Counted from the stretch's first letter, positions 52,072-61,535 are shown. The stretch is 64,000 nt of DNA from Aquimarina sp040786285 (GCF_040786285.1 NZ_JBFMKQ010000002.1:620001-684000); one strand, 5' to 3'. The notes: generated by a model not told the origin, from the sequence alone. A program made the numbers and translations.

Positions 52072-52770
52072 TTATAACCCTAAAACATTTTTCATGCTAA
52101 ACACTCCTGTTTTGTCAGAAAGCCATTCGGCAGCTACAACAGCACCCAGCGCAAAACCGTTTCTATTATGAGCTGTATGCTTAATTTCTATGTCATCAAC
52201 TTCAGACGAGTAAGTCACCGTATGTGTACCCGGGACTTTATCAATTCTTTTTGCTACAATAGGGATTGTAGTCTGGTCTCCTTTTTCTAATTGCCAGTTC
52301 TTTTTATCAGTATTTTCTATAATTCCTTCGGCAAGTGTAATTGCGGTGCCGCTCGGTGCATCTAATTTTTCGGTATGGTGAATTTCTTCCATTTCAATAT
52401 CATAACCTTCTAACGGACTCATCATCTTTGCTAACTTTTTATTGAGTTCAAAAAAAAGATTTACCCCTAAACTGTAATTAGACGAATAAATGAAACTGCC
52501 TTTTTTTTCTTTGCATAGATTTACTATCATATCATAGTATTCTAGCCATCCTGTTGTCCCCGAAACTACTGGAACTCCTGCGTTAAAACAATTGGTAATA
52601 TTGTTAACAGCTGCAGCAGGGATACTAAAATCGATGGCAACATCGATATCAGACAGGTCATAGTCCCTGTCGTCCTTATCTACTTTTAGAGCAATAGTAT
52701 GGCCTCTTTCTATTGCAATTTTCTCTATGGTTTTTCCCATTTTACCATATCCAAGTAGTGCGATTTTCAT
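52072..52770 (-). CDS. dapB: 4-hydroxy-tetrahydrodipicolinate reductase
   Basis: A 232-residue NAD(P)H-dependent reductase of the lysine and diaminopimelate pathway. Motifs: ALLGYGKMGKTIEKIA (nucleotide-binding loop), VSGTTGWLE, YSSNYSLGVNLFFELNKKLA, and EIHHTEKLDAPSGTAITLAEGI with the catalytic His and Lys pair. Length is as in other flavobacteria. It stands between the DUF5683 gene and lepB on the minus strand. Confidence 0.95.
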   Translation of the reverse strand: MKIALLGYGKMGKTIEKIAIERGHTIALKVDKDDRDYDLSDIDVAIDFSIPAAAVNNITNCFNAGVPVVSGTTGWLEYYDMIVNLCKEKKGSFIYSSNYSLGVNLFFELNKKLAKMMSPLEGYDIEMEEIHHTEKLDAPSGTAITLAEGIIENTDKKNWQLEKGDQTTIPIVAKRIDKVPGTHTVTYSSEVDDIEIKHTAHNRNGFALGAVVAAEWLSDKTGVFSMKNVLGL

Positions 52771-52826
52771 ATTTTGATTACTATAGTATTTATTAGTGTG
52801 CTTTGTAAAGTAAACTGTTTTATCTC

Positions 52827-53411
52827 TTAAAAACTGTAATTGAGCGATACCCCATAATTGAGTCCAACATCAAATTCGTTGAAATTTATTTTTGGTTTAA
52901 ACGAAAGGTCTTCAGTAACATTGTATTGTTGCAAGTGCGCTGTAACGTTGGCATCTACAATATTTAAAAGGTAAATTCCTACGGTAACCAATAATGATAA
53001 TTCTTGATCACGTCTATAGCGTTCCTGTAATGATATCAGTTGGTCATTAGTAATATTCGGAAATTCGTCATCGGTAAAACCCGCAAGTCTTCGTTTAAAG
53101 ATATCTCGCACTCGGTTATAATTGTCATTATTCTGAATATAAAAATAAACTCCTGTACCTAATGCTGCATAAACTATGGGTACTTTCCAATATTTTTTTT
53201 GATACGCTTGCCCAAGTCCCGGAAGAACAGCAGAATAAAATGCGGCTCTTGCTGGAGCCAAAGGTTCGTAAGGAGGAATTTTTTTTTCTCTTTTTTTCTT
53301 TTTTACAGCAACCTCTTCTGTGGTAACCTTCAATTCTTCATTCTCTTGAGAAAGAATACTTTGAAAGGTAAAAAGTACAAAAAAAGTAATATAATAGCAT
53401 TTAATCCTCAC
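52827..53411 (-). CDS. DUF5683 domain protein
   Basis: A 194-residue exported protein with an N-terminal signal (MRIKCYYITFFVLFTFQSILS), a basic stretch (KKKKREKKIPPYEPLAPARAAF) and the DUF5683 pattern FYSAVLPGLGQAYQKKYWKVPIVYAALG, followed by a probable membrane segment and LKPKINFNEFDVGL. Conserved between parB and dapB in Flavobacteriia; function unknown. It overlaps parB by 11 nt, so it is probably translated with it. Confidence 0.85.
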   Translation of the reverse strand: MRIKCYYITFFVLFTFQSILSQENEELKVTTEEVAVKKKKREKKIPPYEPLAPARAAFYSAVLPGLGQAYQKKYWKVPIVYAALGTGVYFYIQNNDNYNRVRDIFKRRLAGFTDDEFPNITNDQLISLQERYRRDQELSLLVTVGIYLLNIVDANVTAHLQQYNVTEDLSFKPKINFNEFDVGLNYGVSLNYSF

Positions 53412-54309
53412 TATTGATAAGTTTCTTTAAGCGTTTAAAATCTTCTTCTGAAGAAAAGGGTATAATTAATTTACCGCTTCCTTTGCTAGAAACCTTTATA
53501 TCAATTTTTGCACCAAAATACTCAGAGAAGTCTTTAATTCCTTTCGAAATATGTCTTGGTAATTGATTAGGGGCTTTAGTCCCAACATTATTATTTTCTG
53601 TTGGATCATTTAATGATCTAACTATTTTTTCGGTTTCACGAACAGATAATGATTTACCAATAACTTTTTCGTAGATATCTAATTGTTGTTGCTGATTATC
53701 AATATTTATCAATGCACGCCCATGTCCCATTGAGATAAATCCATCTCGCATTCCGGTTTGTACTATAGGGTCTAGTTTTAATAATCTAAGATAGTTAGCA
53801 ATTGTAGATCTTTTTTTACCAACTCTATCACTTAATTGTTCTTGTGTTAAGCTTATTTCATCGATAAGGCGTTGGTATGATAATGCGATCTCAATAGGAT
53901 CTAAGTCCTGCCTTTGGATATTCTCAACCAAAGCCATGGTTAATGACTCTTGGTCGTTTGCAATACGAATATATGAAGGGATTGTTTTTAACCCCGCCAA
54001 TTTTGAGGCGCGAAAACGTCGTTCTCCACTTACCAGTTGATAATTGTTGAAATCTAGCTTTCTAACGGTAATAGGTTGTATTACACCAACTTCTTTTATT
54101 GAAGTTGCGAGTTCGCGCAGTGTTTCATCATTAAAACTAGTACGAGGTTGAAATGGGTTTACATCGATACTCTCTAGCTCTAACTCTATAATATTGCCAA
54201 CTACTTTATCGGCATTTTTATCTTCTACAGATTTTATGTCATTATCAGGGTCTTTGAGCAGCGCCGATAATCCTCTACCTAGTGCCTGTTTTTTTGTTGC
54301 CTTCGCCAT
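53401..54309 (-). CDS. parB: Chromosome partitioning protein ParB
   Basis: A 302-residue centromere-binding protein. The N-terminal CTPase/ParB domain has PFQPRTSFNDETLRELATSI, GVIQPITVR, LVSGERRFRASKLAGLKTIP; the central helix-turn-helix follows SLTQEQLSDRVGKKRSTIANYLRLLKLD; the C-terminal dimerisation segment is short. It starts MAKATKKQALGRGLSALLKD. Overlaps the DUF5683 gene by 11 nt, 6 nt after parA. A parS site was not recognised in this window. Confidence 0.95.
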   Translation of the reverse strand: MAKATKKQALGRGLSALLKDPDNDIKSVEDKNADKVVGNIIELELESIDVNPFQPRTSFNDETLRELATSIKEVGVIQPITVRKLDFNNYQLVSGERRFRASKLAGLKTIPSYIRIANDQESLTMALVENIQRQDLDPIEIALSYQRLIDEISLTQEQLSDRVGKKRSTIANYLRLLKLDPIVQTGMRDGFISMGHGRALINIDNQQQQLDIYEKVIGKSLSVRETEKIVRSLNDPTENNNVGTKAPNQLPRHISKGIKDFSEYFGAKIDIKVSSKGSGKLIIPFSSEEDFKRLKKLINSED

Positions 54310-54315
54310 GAATCC

Positions 54316-55080
54316 TTAACTATTTTTTTTAATAATTTCGTGTGCTAAACTTAAGTAATTACTAGCACCTTTACTGGCTGCATCATAATTTATAATGCTC
54401 TCACCATAACTAGGTGCTTCACTTAAACGTATATTTCGTTGAATGATTGTTTTAAATACCATTTCACTAAAGTGTTTCTGAACTTCTTCTACCACTTGAT
54501 TAGACAATCGTAATCTAGAATCATACATGGTAAGTAGAAGCCCTTCAATATCCAGATTCTTGTTATGTACTTTTTGTACACTTTTTATAGTGTTTAAAAG
54601 TTTTCCAAGACCTTCTAATGCGAAATATTCACATTGAATAGGTATCATAACAGAATCGGCAGCGGTTAATGCATTTAGTGTTAATAAACCAAGTGAAGGA
54701 GCACAGTCGATCAGAATATAGTCGTATTCTGATTTAAGCGCTTCAATTGCTTTTTTAAGCATATACTCCCGTTCATCTTTATCTACTAATTCAATTTCTA
54801 TAGCTACCAAATCAATATGTGCAGGAATAATATGCACATTGGGCGAGCTGGTTTCTACAATTGCATCTTCAGGTTTTACTGTATGCTCTAAGATTTGATA
54901 GGAGCCTTTTTCAATACTATCTACATCTAAACCAAGTCCAGAAGTCGCGTTGGCTTGTGGATCAGCATCGATGAGTAATACTTTTTTCTCTAAAACACCT
55001 AGAGAAGCTGCTAAATTTACAGAGGTAGTGGTTTTACCTACACCACCTTTTTGATTGGCAATCGCTATTATTTTACCCAT
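54316..55080 (-). CDS. parA: Chromosome partitioning ATPase ParA (Soj)
   Basis: A 254-residue deviant-Walker ATPase: MGKIIAIANQKGGVGKTTTSVNLA at the start, LLIDADPQANATSGLG, and YILIDCAPSLGLLTLNAL, as in Soj/ParA. It moves ParB-parS complexes and sits upstream of parB (6 nt). First gene of the conserved block parA-parB-DUF5683-dapB-lepB-wbqC. An AT-rich gap with a terminator for the upstream SDR gene precedes it. Confidence 0.96.
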   Translation of the reverse strand: MGKIIAIANQKGGVGKTTTSVNLAASLGVLEKKVLLIDADPQANATSGLGLDVDSIEKGSYQILEHTVKPEDAIVETSSPNVHIIPAHIDLVAIEIELVDKDEREYMLKKAIEALKSEYDYILIDCAPSLGLLTLNALTAADSVMIPIQCEYFALEGLGKLLNTIKSVQKVHNKNLDIEGLLLTMYDSRLRLSNQVVEEVQKHFSEMVFKTIIQRNIRLSEAPSYGESIINYDAASKGASNYLSLAHEIIKKNS

Positions 55081-55160
55081 GTGGGGAGATTTGGATTTAA
55101 GAGGTAAAAATACAATTTATTATATATTATAAAAATGAAAAATGTTAACAGTAGTTAATA

Positions 55161-55190
55161 AAAAAGACCATCCGCTTTTAGGGATGGTCT
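55161..55190 (-). terminator. Rho-independent terminator (minus strand)
   Basis: 9-bp stem AGACCATCC/GGATGGTCT (55165-55173 with 55182-55190). Read on the minus strand it is followed by TTTTTTATT and lies 30 nt past the SDR gene stop. Confidence 0.85.
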
Positions 55191-55219
55191 GATGTACATA
55201 TCATATTGTTAATAACTAC

Positions 55220-56101
55220 TTATTTCTTGTTTTTAGATCGGATTGAAGCTTCTAGCATATCCCACATTTCTTCAGGAACCTGTTCTAGCATATTAAACTC
55301 TCCAGCACCTTTTAACCATTCACCACCATCTATTGTAACTACTTCACCATTAACATAAGCTGAAAAATCTGATACTAGGTAGGCAGCTAGATTAGCTAGT
55401 TCTTGATGATTACCAACGCGTCCTAAGGGTACTTGTTTAGTAATATCAAGTTTTTCTTTTAGGTCTCCTGGCATTAATCTATCCCATGCTCCTTTTGTTG
55501 GGAAAGGCCCTGGCGCAATTGCATTGAAGCGCATCCCATATTTTGCCCATTCTACAGCTAAAGATCTTGTCATAGCAAGCACACCTGCTTTTGCGGTAGC
55601 ACTTGGCACTACATAGGCTGATCCGGTCCATGCATATGTGGTAACAATATTAAGAACTGTTGTGTTTTTGTATTGGGTGTCGATCCAATTTTTCCCAAAA
55701 GCCAACGTACAGTTTTTGGTTCCTTTTAATACAATATCGATAATAGTATCAAAAGCATTGGCAGATAAACGTTCTGTTGGAGAAATAAAATTTCCTGCTG
55801 CATTATTAAGTAATACATCTACTGTTCCAAAGGTTTCGAAAACCTTGTCTCTCATTGCTTCGACTTGATCATAATGACGAACATCACATTGCAATGGTAA
55901 ACAAGTGCCTCCAGTTTCGGCTTCTAGTTCTTTAGCAGTGTTTTCGAGTTTTTCTAAATTTCGAGAAGTAATAGCTACTTTGGCTCCTAGCTCTAGGAAA
56001 TATTTAGTCATTGCTTTCCCTAATCCACTACCACCACCGGTAACTACTATGTTTTTTCCTTTTAGTGCTCCATCACGAAGCATTTTTTCTGTATGGCTCA
56101 T
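55220..56101 (-). CDS. SDR oxidoreductase, 2,4-dienoyl-CoA reductase type
   Basis: A 293-residue short-chain dehydrogenase: NIVVTGGGSGLGKAMTKYFL (NADP-binding TGxxxGxG), DVRHYDQVEAM, LLNNAAGNFISPTERLS, and a late NAIAPGPFPTKGAW. At the usual YxxxK position it reads SATAK, so the Tyr is missing while the Lys is kept, as I recall for the DECR/PECR subfamily, which reduces enoyl- or dienoyl-CoA. The role in beta-oxidation of unsaturated acids fits the neighbouring methylmalonyl-CoA mutase genes. An isolated palindrome lies 46 nt upstream of its start. Confidence 0.88.
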   Translation of the reverse strand: MSHTEKMLRDGALKGKNIVVTGGGSGLGKAMTKYFLELGAKVAITSRNLEKLENTAKELEAETGGTCLPLQCDVRHYDQVEAMRDKVFETFGTVDVLLNNAAGNFISPTERLSANAFDTIIDIVLKGTKNCTLAFGKNWIDTQYKNTTVLNIVTTYAWTGSAYVVPSATAKAGVLAMTRSLAVEWAKYGMRFNAIAPGPFPTKGAWDRLMPGDLKEKLDITKQVPLGRVGNHQELANLAAYLVSDFSAYVNGEVVTIDGGEWLKGAGEFNMLEQVPEEMWDMLEASIRSKNKK

Positions 56102-56147
56102 ATGTATATTATTGTCAATTTGGTGAAAGTTACAATTTATACTTTAA

Positions 56148-56167
56148 ATACTATGCATGCATAGTAT
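56148..56167. repeat. Perfect 20-bp palindrome
   Basis: ATACTATGCATGCATAGTAT, between the SDR start and the mutase stop. No loop and no T tract, so it is more like a dyad operator than a terminator. Confidence 0.8.
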
Positions 56168-56181
56168 ATTTTTCTGCTCTT

Positions 56182-58314
56182 TTACTCAAATGCAGAAATT
56201 AAAATGTCTAGAATTGTGATCGCTGCATCACTAATCTTGGTTCCTGGACCAAAAATAGCTACAGCTCCAGCATCGAATAAATAATCATAATCATCTGGAG
56301 GAATTACACCACCGACTATAATCATTATATCTTCTCTACCGTATTTTTTTAATTCTGAAACAATTTGTGGCACTAATGTCTTATGTCCTCCTGCAAGAGA
56401 AGATACACCTACGATATGCACATCATTTTCTACAGCTTGCTTGGCAGCTTCAACCGGTGTTTGAAAAAGCGGTCCGATATCTACATCAAAACCTACATCT
56501 GCATAACTTGTGGCTACTACTTTTGCTCCGCGATCATGGCCATCTTGCCCCATCTTAGCAATCATTATTCTAGGTCTACGGCCTTCTAAATCAGCAAATT
56601 TATTTGCTAGTTCTCTTGCTTTGTTAAAGGATTGGTCATCTTTTATTTCTTTCGCGTACACTCCTGTAAATGATTTGATTTCTGCTTTATATCTTCCAAA
56701 TTCTTTTTCTAAAGCATCACTAATTTCGCCTAGGGTAGCTCTTAATTTGGCTGCTTCTACTGCTAAAGCTAATAAATTTTGGGAATCATTTGTTGCTGCT
56801 TTTGTTAAATTATGTAGCGCTTCTTTTACGGCTTGCTCGTCTCTAGATGCTTTTACTTTTTTAAGTCCATCTATTTGTTGAGTTCGAACAGCTTGATTAT
56901 CTACTTTAAGAGTGTTAATAGCTTCTTCCTCTTCAAGTTTAAATTTATTAACCCCTATGATTACATCTTGTTCGCTATCTATCCTGGCTTGTTTACGGGC
57001 GGCAGCTTCTTCGATACGCATTTTGGGTATCCCAGCTTCAATAGCTTTGGTCATGCCACCTAATTCTTCTACTTCTTCTATTAATTGTAAGGCTTTTTCT
57101 GCAATTTGATTGGTCAAAGATTCTACATAGTAACTTCCTGCCCATGGATCTACGGTACGAGTAATCTGTGTCTCTTCCTGAAGATAGATTTGTGTGTTTC
57201 TCGCAATCCTTGCAGAAAAATCCGTAGGGAGTGCAATAGCTTCATCCAAAGCGTTGGTATGTAAACTTTGTGTACCCCCAAAAGCGGCAGCACTAGCTTC
57301 GATACAAGTACGGGCAACATTATTAAATGGGTCTTGGGCAGTTAAACTCCACCCACTAGTCTGGCAATGCGTACGAAGCATTAAAGATTTTGGGTTTTTA
57401 GGATTAAATTGTTTTATCAATTTAGCCCAAAGCATACGAGCGGCTCGCATTTTAGCTATTTCCATAAAATGATTCATGCCAATGGCCCAAAAGAAGGATA
57501 AGCGTGGAGCAAATGAATCAATATCTAACCCGGCATCGATACCTTTTCTAATATATTCTAACCCATCTGCTAGCGTATATGCTAACTCTATATCGCAAGT
57601 AGCACCAGCTTCCTGCATATGATATCCCGAAATACTAATTGGATTGAATTTAGGCATATTTTTAGAACAATATTTAAAAATATCACTAATAATTCGCATA
57701 GACGGAGTGGGAGGGTAGATGTACGTATTACGTACCATAAACTCCTTTAGAATGTCGTTTTGTATCGTTCCCGAAAGTAATTTTTTTTCAACACCTTGTT
57801 CTTCGGCTGCCACAATATAAAATGCCATTATTGGTAGTACTGCACCGTTCATGGTCATAGAAACAGACATTTTATCGAGTGGTATTTGATCGAACAGCAC
57901 TTTCATATCTTCAACAGTATCAATAGCTACGCCAGCCATTCCTACATCTCCAAATACTCGCTCATGGTCACTATCATATCCACGGTGTGTTGCTAGGTCA
58001 AAAGCTACAGACAGTCCTTTTTGGCCAGCGGCAAGATTTCTACGGTAAAATGCATTGCTTTCTTCTGCTGTAGAGAATCCTGCATATTGTCGAATTGTCC
58101 ATGGTCTGCGAACATACATTGTTGAGTATGGTCCTCTTAAGTATGGGGGTAATCCGGCAGAAAAATTTAGGTGATCCAGATGAGCAATATCATCCTTATT
58201 GTAACACGATTTAATGGGTATACCTTCTGAAGTGTTAATCGTTACCGCCTCATTTTTGGTACTTGATTCTGTGTTTTTTGGCAGTTGTAAATGCTGTATA
58301 TCTTTTCTATTCAT
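56182..58314 (-). CDS. scpA: Methylmalonyl-CoA mutase large subunit
   Basis: A 710-residue cobalamin-dependent mutase (ATG 58314, MNRKDIQHLQLPK) that interconverts methylmalonyl-CoA and succinyl-CoA. The substrate-binding TIM barrel has PPYLRGPYSTMYVRRPWTIRQYAG, GLSVAFDLATHRGYDSDH, and RTHCQTSGWSL; the C-terminal B12 domain carries AKMGQDGHDRGAKVVA (DxHxxG with the lower-axial His) and VGVSSLAGGHKTLVP. The upstream leucine/arginine-rich extension of the frame is not used. It works with the small subunit at 59153-60520, with one secreted protein gene between. Confidence 0.96.
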   Translation of the reverse strand: MNRKDIQHLQLPKNTESSTKNEAVTINTSEGIPIKSCYNKDDIAHLDHLNFSAGLPPYLRGPYSTMYVRRPWTIRQYAGFSTAEESNAFYRRNLAAGQKGLSVAFDLATHRGYDSDHERVFGDVGMAGVAIDTVEDMKVLFDQIPLDKMSVSMTMNGAVLPIMAFYIVAAEEQGVEKKLLSGTIQNDILKEFMVRNTYIYPPTPSMRIISDIFKYCSKNMPKFNPISISGYHMQEAGATCDIELAYTLADGLEYIRKGIDAGLDIDSFAPRLSFFWAIGMNHFMEIAKMRAARMLWAKLIKQFNPKNPKSLMLRTHCQTSGWSLTAQDPFNNVARTCIEASAAAFGGTQSLHTNALDEAIALPTDFSARIARNTQIYLQEETQITRTVDPWAGSYYVESLTNQIAEKALQLIEEVEELGGMTKAIEAGIPKMRIEEAAARKQARIDSEQDVIIGVNKFKLEEEEAINTLKVDNQAVRTQQIDGLKKVKASRDEQAVKEALHNLTKAATNDSQNLLALAVEAAKLRATLGEISDALEKEFGRYKAEIKSFTGVYAKEIKDDQSFNKARELANKFADLEGRRPRIMIAKMGQDGHDRGAKVVATSYADVGFDVDIGPLFQTPVEAAKQAVENDVHIVGVSSLAGGHKTLVPQIVSELKKYGREDIMIIVGGVIPPDDYDYLFDAGAVAIFGPGTKISDAAITILDILISAFE

Positions 58315-58437
58315 TACGCAAAGCCTCGTTTTTCGAAATGACAAATTAACAAGGCTATAAAATTAAGCTTTTAGAAATGATTTTTATAAAAAAATCGCGC
58401 TCTATTTGTGGTTTTGATGAGAATATGATAAAAAAAA

Positions 58438-59064
58438 CTATCCAAAGGCTTTTTCAATTACCATTAAAATAGAGTAGTAAATATCAAATGCAATAAATTT
58501 CTTTATTTCATCGGCACATAATTCTCTGTCGGTTAGGTAATAAAATTTTTGAGATACAAGAGATGTACTAATATTTCCGTCTTCTTCGAGTGTGTTAATT
58601 ATATCCTTAAAGTCATCACTCTCACTACTGTTTTTTAAACATTGTATAAAACCACCTCTATAGTTAAAGATTAAAATTTCCTCTTCGTTCTTTCCGGATG
58701 TTGATGGGTTTGATTTTTTTGTAGCCTCGTGATTTTCGTATTCACTTAATTTAACCCATAGAGAATTTTTATTAGTTGCAATTTTCTTAAATGAGCGCGT
58801 TAATTGTATAGAGTTATTTGATGGAAGTTTTCTTAAATCCAGAGACAAACTAGCTACTTCTGCTAAAAAAGTTCTATAAGTTTTTATCGAGTCGTTACCG
58901 AATTTGTAATAACTAAATAAATCATTCTCAAATGAATCGTAGGCTTTTTTTATAATCCCTGTTTCATCAACATCAAGACAATAACTGCCTGATTGTGGAT
59001 AGGATGAAGTAACAGATGTTAGCAGAAAAATGGCTAAAATTCCAGATCTAATCTTAAGGGGCAT
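58438..59064 (-). CDS. Hypothetical secreted protein between the mutase subunit genes
   Basis: A 208-residue exported protein: ATG 59064 (MPLKIRSGILAIFLLTSVTSSYPQ) gives a signal peptide, while the upstream 22 residues are dispensable. The body contains SYCLDVDETGIIKKAYDSF, LSLDLRKLPSNNSIQLTRSF, and a late LCADEIKKFIAFDIYYSI. Cysteines are near the start and end. I do not recognise the family; it is unlikely to be part of the cytosolic mutase. Its leader follows the small subunit's stop by about 90 nt. Confidence 0.7.
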   Translation of the reverse strand: MPLKIRSGILAIFLLTSVTSSYPQSGSYCLDVDETGIIKKAYDSFENDLFSYYKFGNDSIKTYRTFLAEVASLSLDLRKLPSNNSIQLTRSFKKIATNKNSLWVKLSEYENHEATKKSNPSTSGKNEEEILIFNYRGGFIQCLKNSSESDDFKDIINTLEEDGNISTSLVSQKFYYLTDRELCADEIKKFIAFDIYYSILMVIEKAFG

Positions 59065-59152
59065 TGATTTAGATTTAGTAATGTTAATGTATAGGCTATA
59101 TTTTATATTAAATGAGCTGCAAGTTAACAATAAGTTAGTTAATATTAACGTT

Positions 59153-60520
59153 TTATTGTGTTTTTTTATCTATAAAATGACTTAATCGTCTCTTAAGAAC
59201 TGGTTCTAGTAGGGTTTTTCTTACTTTTTTTTCTGAAAACACCTGTTTTTGAAAAGTAGGTGTAATTTCTTCAGGATTTCGATATTTATTAGTTCCTGTT
59301 AGTATAATTTCTTCATTATCGAAGAGCTCCTGTTCTTTTAAAGCACTTTCTTTTATCTTTTTCTGTATAGTGCCGGATTTTAATTGATTCAAAAAACCGC
59401 CTCCTTCTTCAATATTTTTAAATAAAGAGAGTGCATTACCGGCTAACTGATCGGTTATAGACTCTATGTAATATGATCCCGAAGCTGGATTTTCTACAAT
59501 ATCAAAGTAGCTTTCGTTTTTCAGGATTAAAAGTTGATTGAGCGAAATCCTGGTACCAAAATCATTCTCGAGGTTGTAAATATTATCATACGGAAGGTTA
59601 TAAACCGTATCGGCTCCTCCTAATATTGCACTCATGCATTCGGTTGTGGTACGTAGCATATTTACATTATAGTCTAAGATGGTTTTATTTCGATGAGATG
59701 GGTATGCGATAATGTGGCATTTTTCGGAAACATTATATTCTGTAGCCAAGGTGCTCCATAACAATCTAAGGGCTCGTAGTTTTGCAATCTCAAAAAAGTA
59801 ATTCCCACCTACTGCAACTTTGAATACTATTGGTGATTCTTTAAAAGGATTGGTCTCTTTATCGTTGAAATAATTAAGATATTCATTGGCATGAGCTAAT
59901 GCATATGCTAATTGTTGAATCATGGTAGCACCAGCATTTTGATATAAATCAATGTCTATGCTTATTGTACTTTTTAGGTGTGTGTTTAGTTTTGCAAGTT
60001 CGGTTAACGAATGATGATCTTCTTTAAGGTTGTTAAACCAATTACCAGTACTTGCCAGATTGCCTATTATGTCTGTTAAGACATAAATGTTTAGATCAGA
60101 AGTTTTAGAAACTTCATTTATTTTTTTGATATATGAAGTCGAAAGAAATTTGGTTTCAATAAATATCGATACTTCAGAAGTAATACCTTGTATAAGTTCT
60201 TTTGGCTCAATAGTATCTTTCTCAATAACAAAATAGATACTTTCAGTCCCTTTTTTTATGGCTTCAACAGCTTTTTGATTTCCAGAGGCTGTATCCGTAA
60301 CTTCAATTTTTAGAGAATTTTTCCAGATAGAAGGATGGGAGGCCCGATTATTACTATGTAAAAGATCTTCTTGATCATAAAAAGGTTTTACATCAATACC
60401 TTCTAAAGATTTAAAAATCAATGCTTCATTATAATCTGCACCTTTAAGATCAAATTGAATTTTTTGTTTCCATTGCTTGGCAGAAACTTTTTCAAAGCTA
60501 TCAAATAAGGACTTAGTCAT
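59153..60520 (-). CDS. mutA: Methylmalonyl-CoA mutase small subunit
   Basis: A 455-residue homologue of the large subunit's barrel. ATG 60520 (MTKSLFDSFEKVSAKQW) is chosen because it lies at the FtsB-like gene's end; the upstream frame belongs to that gene. Motifs: WKQKIQFDLKGADYNEAL, HNNRASHPSIWKN-like region, MIQQLAYALAHANEYLNYF, and the late SGSYYIESITDQLAG. It lacks the C-terminal B12 domain, so it is the structural, non-catalytic subunit. It overlaps the preceding gene's stop by 8 nt. Confidence 0.92.
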   Translation of the reverse strand: MTKSLFDSFEKVSAKQWKQKIQFDLKGADYNEALIFKSLEGIDVKPFYDQEDLLHSNNRASHPSIWKNSLKIEVTDTASGNQKAVEAIKKGTESIYFVIEKDTIEPKELIQGITSEVSIFIETKFLSTSYIKKINEVSKTSDLNIYVLTDIIGNLASTGNWFNNLKEDHHSLTELAKLNTHLKSTISIDIDLYQNAGATMIQQLAYALAHANEYLNYFNDKETNPFKESPIVFKVAVGGNYFFEIAKLRALRLLWSTLATEYNVSEKCHIIAYPSHRNKTILDYNVNMLRTTTECMSAILGGADTVYNLPYDNIYNLENDFGTRISLNQLLILKNESYFDIVENPASGSYYIESITDQLAGNALSLFKNIEEGGGFLNQLKSGTIQKKIKESALKEQELFDNEEIILTGTNKYRNPEEITPTFQKQVFSEKKVRKTLLEPVLKRRLSHFIDKKTQ

Positions 60521-60872
60521 TTTTGTTGTTTTTGGGTATACTATCTTCGTATTCGATGATATAAATTTCTTCATCATCTCGTTTCATGAAATATTCTTCG
60601 CGAGCGAATTTTTCTAATTCATTACTATCCTTTAAGACTTTTATATCTTTTTGATCTTTGATGATCTCTTTAATGTAATACTCTTTGTTATCATCTAGTT
60701 CTCTTATCTCTTGATCCAACTCCTTATGAATTAACCAGGAATTAGTATCTAAAAACAACATCCACACCACAAAAAGAAGTACGATTAAGACATATTTATT
60801 TAGAAATATGGCAAATATCGGGATTAGTGCCGGTTTGTTTTTTAATTCCTGAAAATAACTTTTAAGCTTCAA
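60513..60872 (-). CDS. FtsB/DivIC-like septum formation initiator
   Basis: A 119-residue cell-division protein: cytosolic start, one membrane helix (about 25-45, KYVLIVLLFVVWMLFLD), and a periplasmic coiled coil (KELDQEIRELDDNKEYYIKEIIKDQ), then LEKFAREEYFMKRDDEEIYIIEYE, the family's 'yaRee..m...dE.i....' end. It would join FtsL/FtsQ-type partners at the septum. It is 38 nt downstream of udk and overlaps the mutase small subunit by 8 nt. Confidence 0.85.
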   Translation of the reverse strand: MKLKSYFQELKNKPALIPIFAIFLNKYVLIVLLFVVWMLFLDTNSWLIHKELDQEIRELDDNKEYYIKEIIKDQKDIKVLKDSNELEKFAREEYFMKRDDEEIYIIEYEDSIPKNNKND

Positions 60873-60910
60873 TCTTAATACGATTAATATTGGTTGTAAA
60901 GGTACAAAAG

Positions 60911-61519
60911 TTAATTCAAGCGTTCCTTGATAATAGTACGTACGATATCAACAGCTACATTATTATAGTGATTATTTGGTATAATAAGATCGGCAAATTC
61001 TTTGGTAGGGTCAATAAATTGCTGATGCATAGGTTTTAGGGTGTTTTGGTAACGATCTAATACTTCATCCATATCACGGCCACGTTCTGCAATATCTCGT
61101 TTTAACCTTCTGATTAGTCGTTCGTCACTATCTGTATGCACATATATCTTGATGTCAAACATATCTCGTATTTCTGGATTTGTAAGAATCAGGATACCCT
61201 CAACAATCATTACTTTTCTTGGTTTTGTACTAATAGTTTCACTTGTGCGGTTATGATCAACAAAAGAATAAACAGGTTGATCGATGGTTTCGCCTTTGCG
61301 TAATGCTGCCAAATGTTCTCCTAGTAAATCAAAATCAATAGATTGCGGATGGTCAAAATTTATTTTCACTCTCTCGTCATAGGAGAGATGACTAGTGTCT
61401 TTGTAATATGAATCTTGAGAAATTACACATACCTCATTTTTGGGTAATTCATTAACAATTTGATTAACAACAGTGGTTTTTCCGCAACCCGTTCCTCCGG
61501 CGATACCTATAATTAGCAT
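60911..61519 (-). CDS. udk: Uridine kinase
   Basis: A 202-residue kinase of the pyrimidine salvage pathway (uridine/cytidine to UMP/CMP). Walker A is IAGGTGCGKTTVVNQIV; the family block CVISQDSYYKDTSHLSYDER, NFDHPQSIDFDLL, the catalytic region PVYSFVDHNRTSET and VMIVEGILILTNPEIRD are all present. Normal length. It starts 79 nt after anmK stops and precedes the FtsB-like gene. Confidence 0.95.
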   Translation of the reverse strand: MLIIGIAGGTGCGKTTVVNQIVNELPKNEVCVISQDSYYKDTSHLSYDERVKINFDHPQSIDFDLLGEHLAALRKGETIDQPVYSFVDHNRTSETISTKPRKVMIVEGILILTNPEIRDMFDIKIYVHTDSDERLIRRLKRDIAERGRDMDEVLDRYQNTLKPMHQQFIDPTKEFADLIIPNNHYNNVAVDIVRTIIKERLN

Positions 61520-61535
61520 TCTTTAATTTTTTGGG

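Noticed and set aside
53401..55160. parS site near parAB
   Set aside because: I looked for the usual GTTNCACGTGNAAC-type palindrome and saw none in the intergenic DNA around parA and parB.
56367..57472. Open frames on the plus strand over the mutase gene
   Set aside because: They are antisense shadows of a strongly conserved coding gene.
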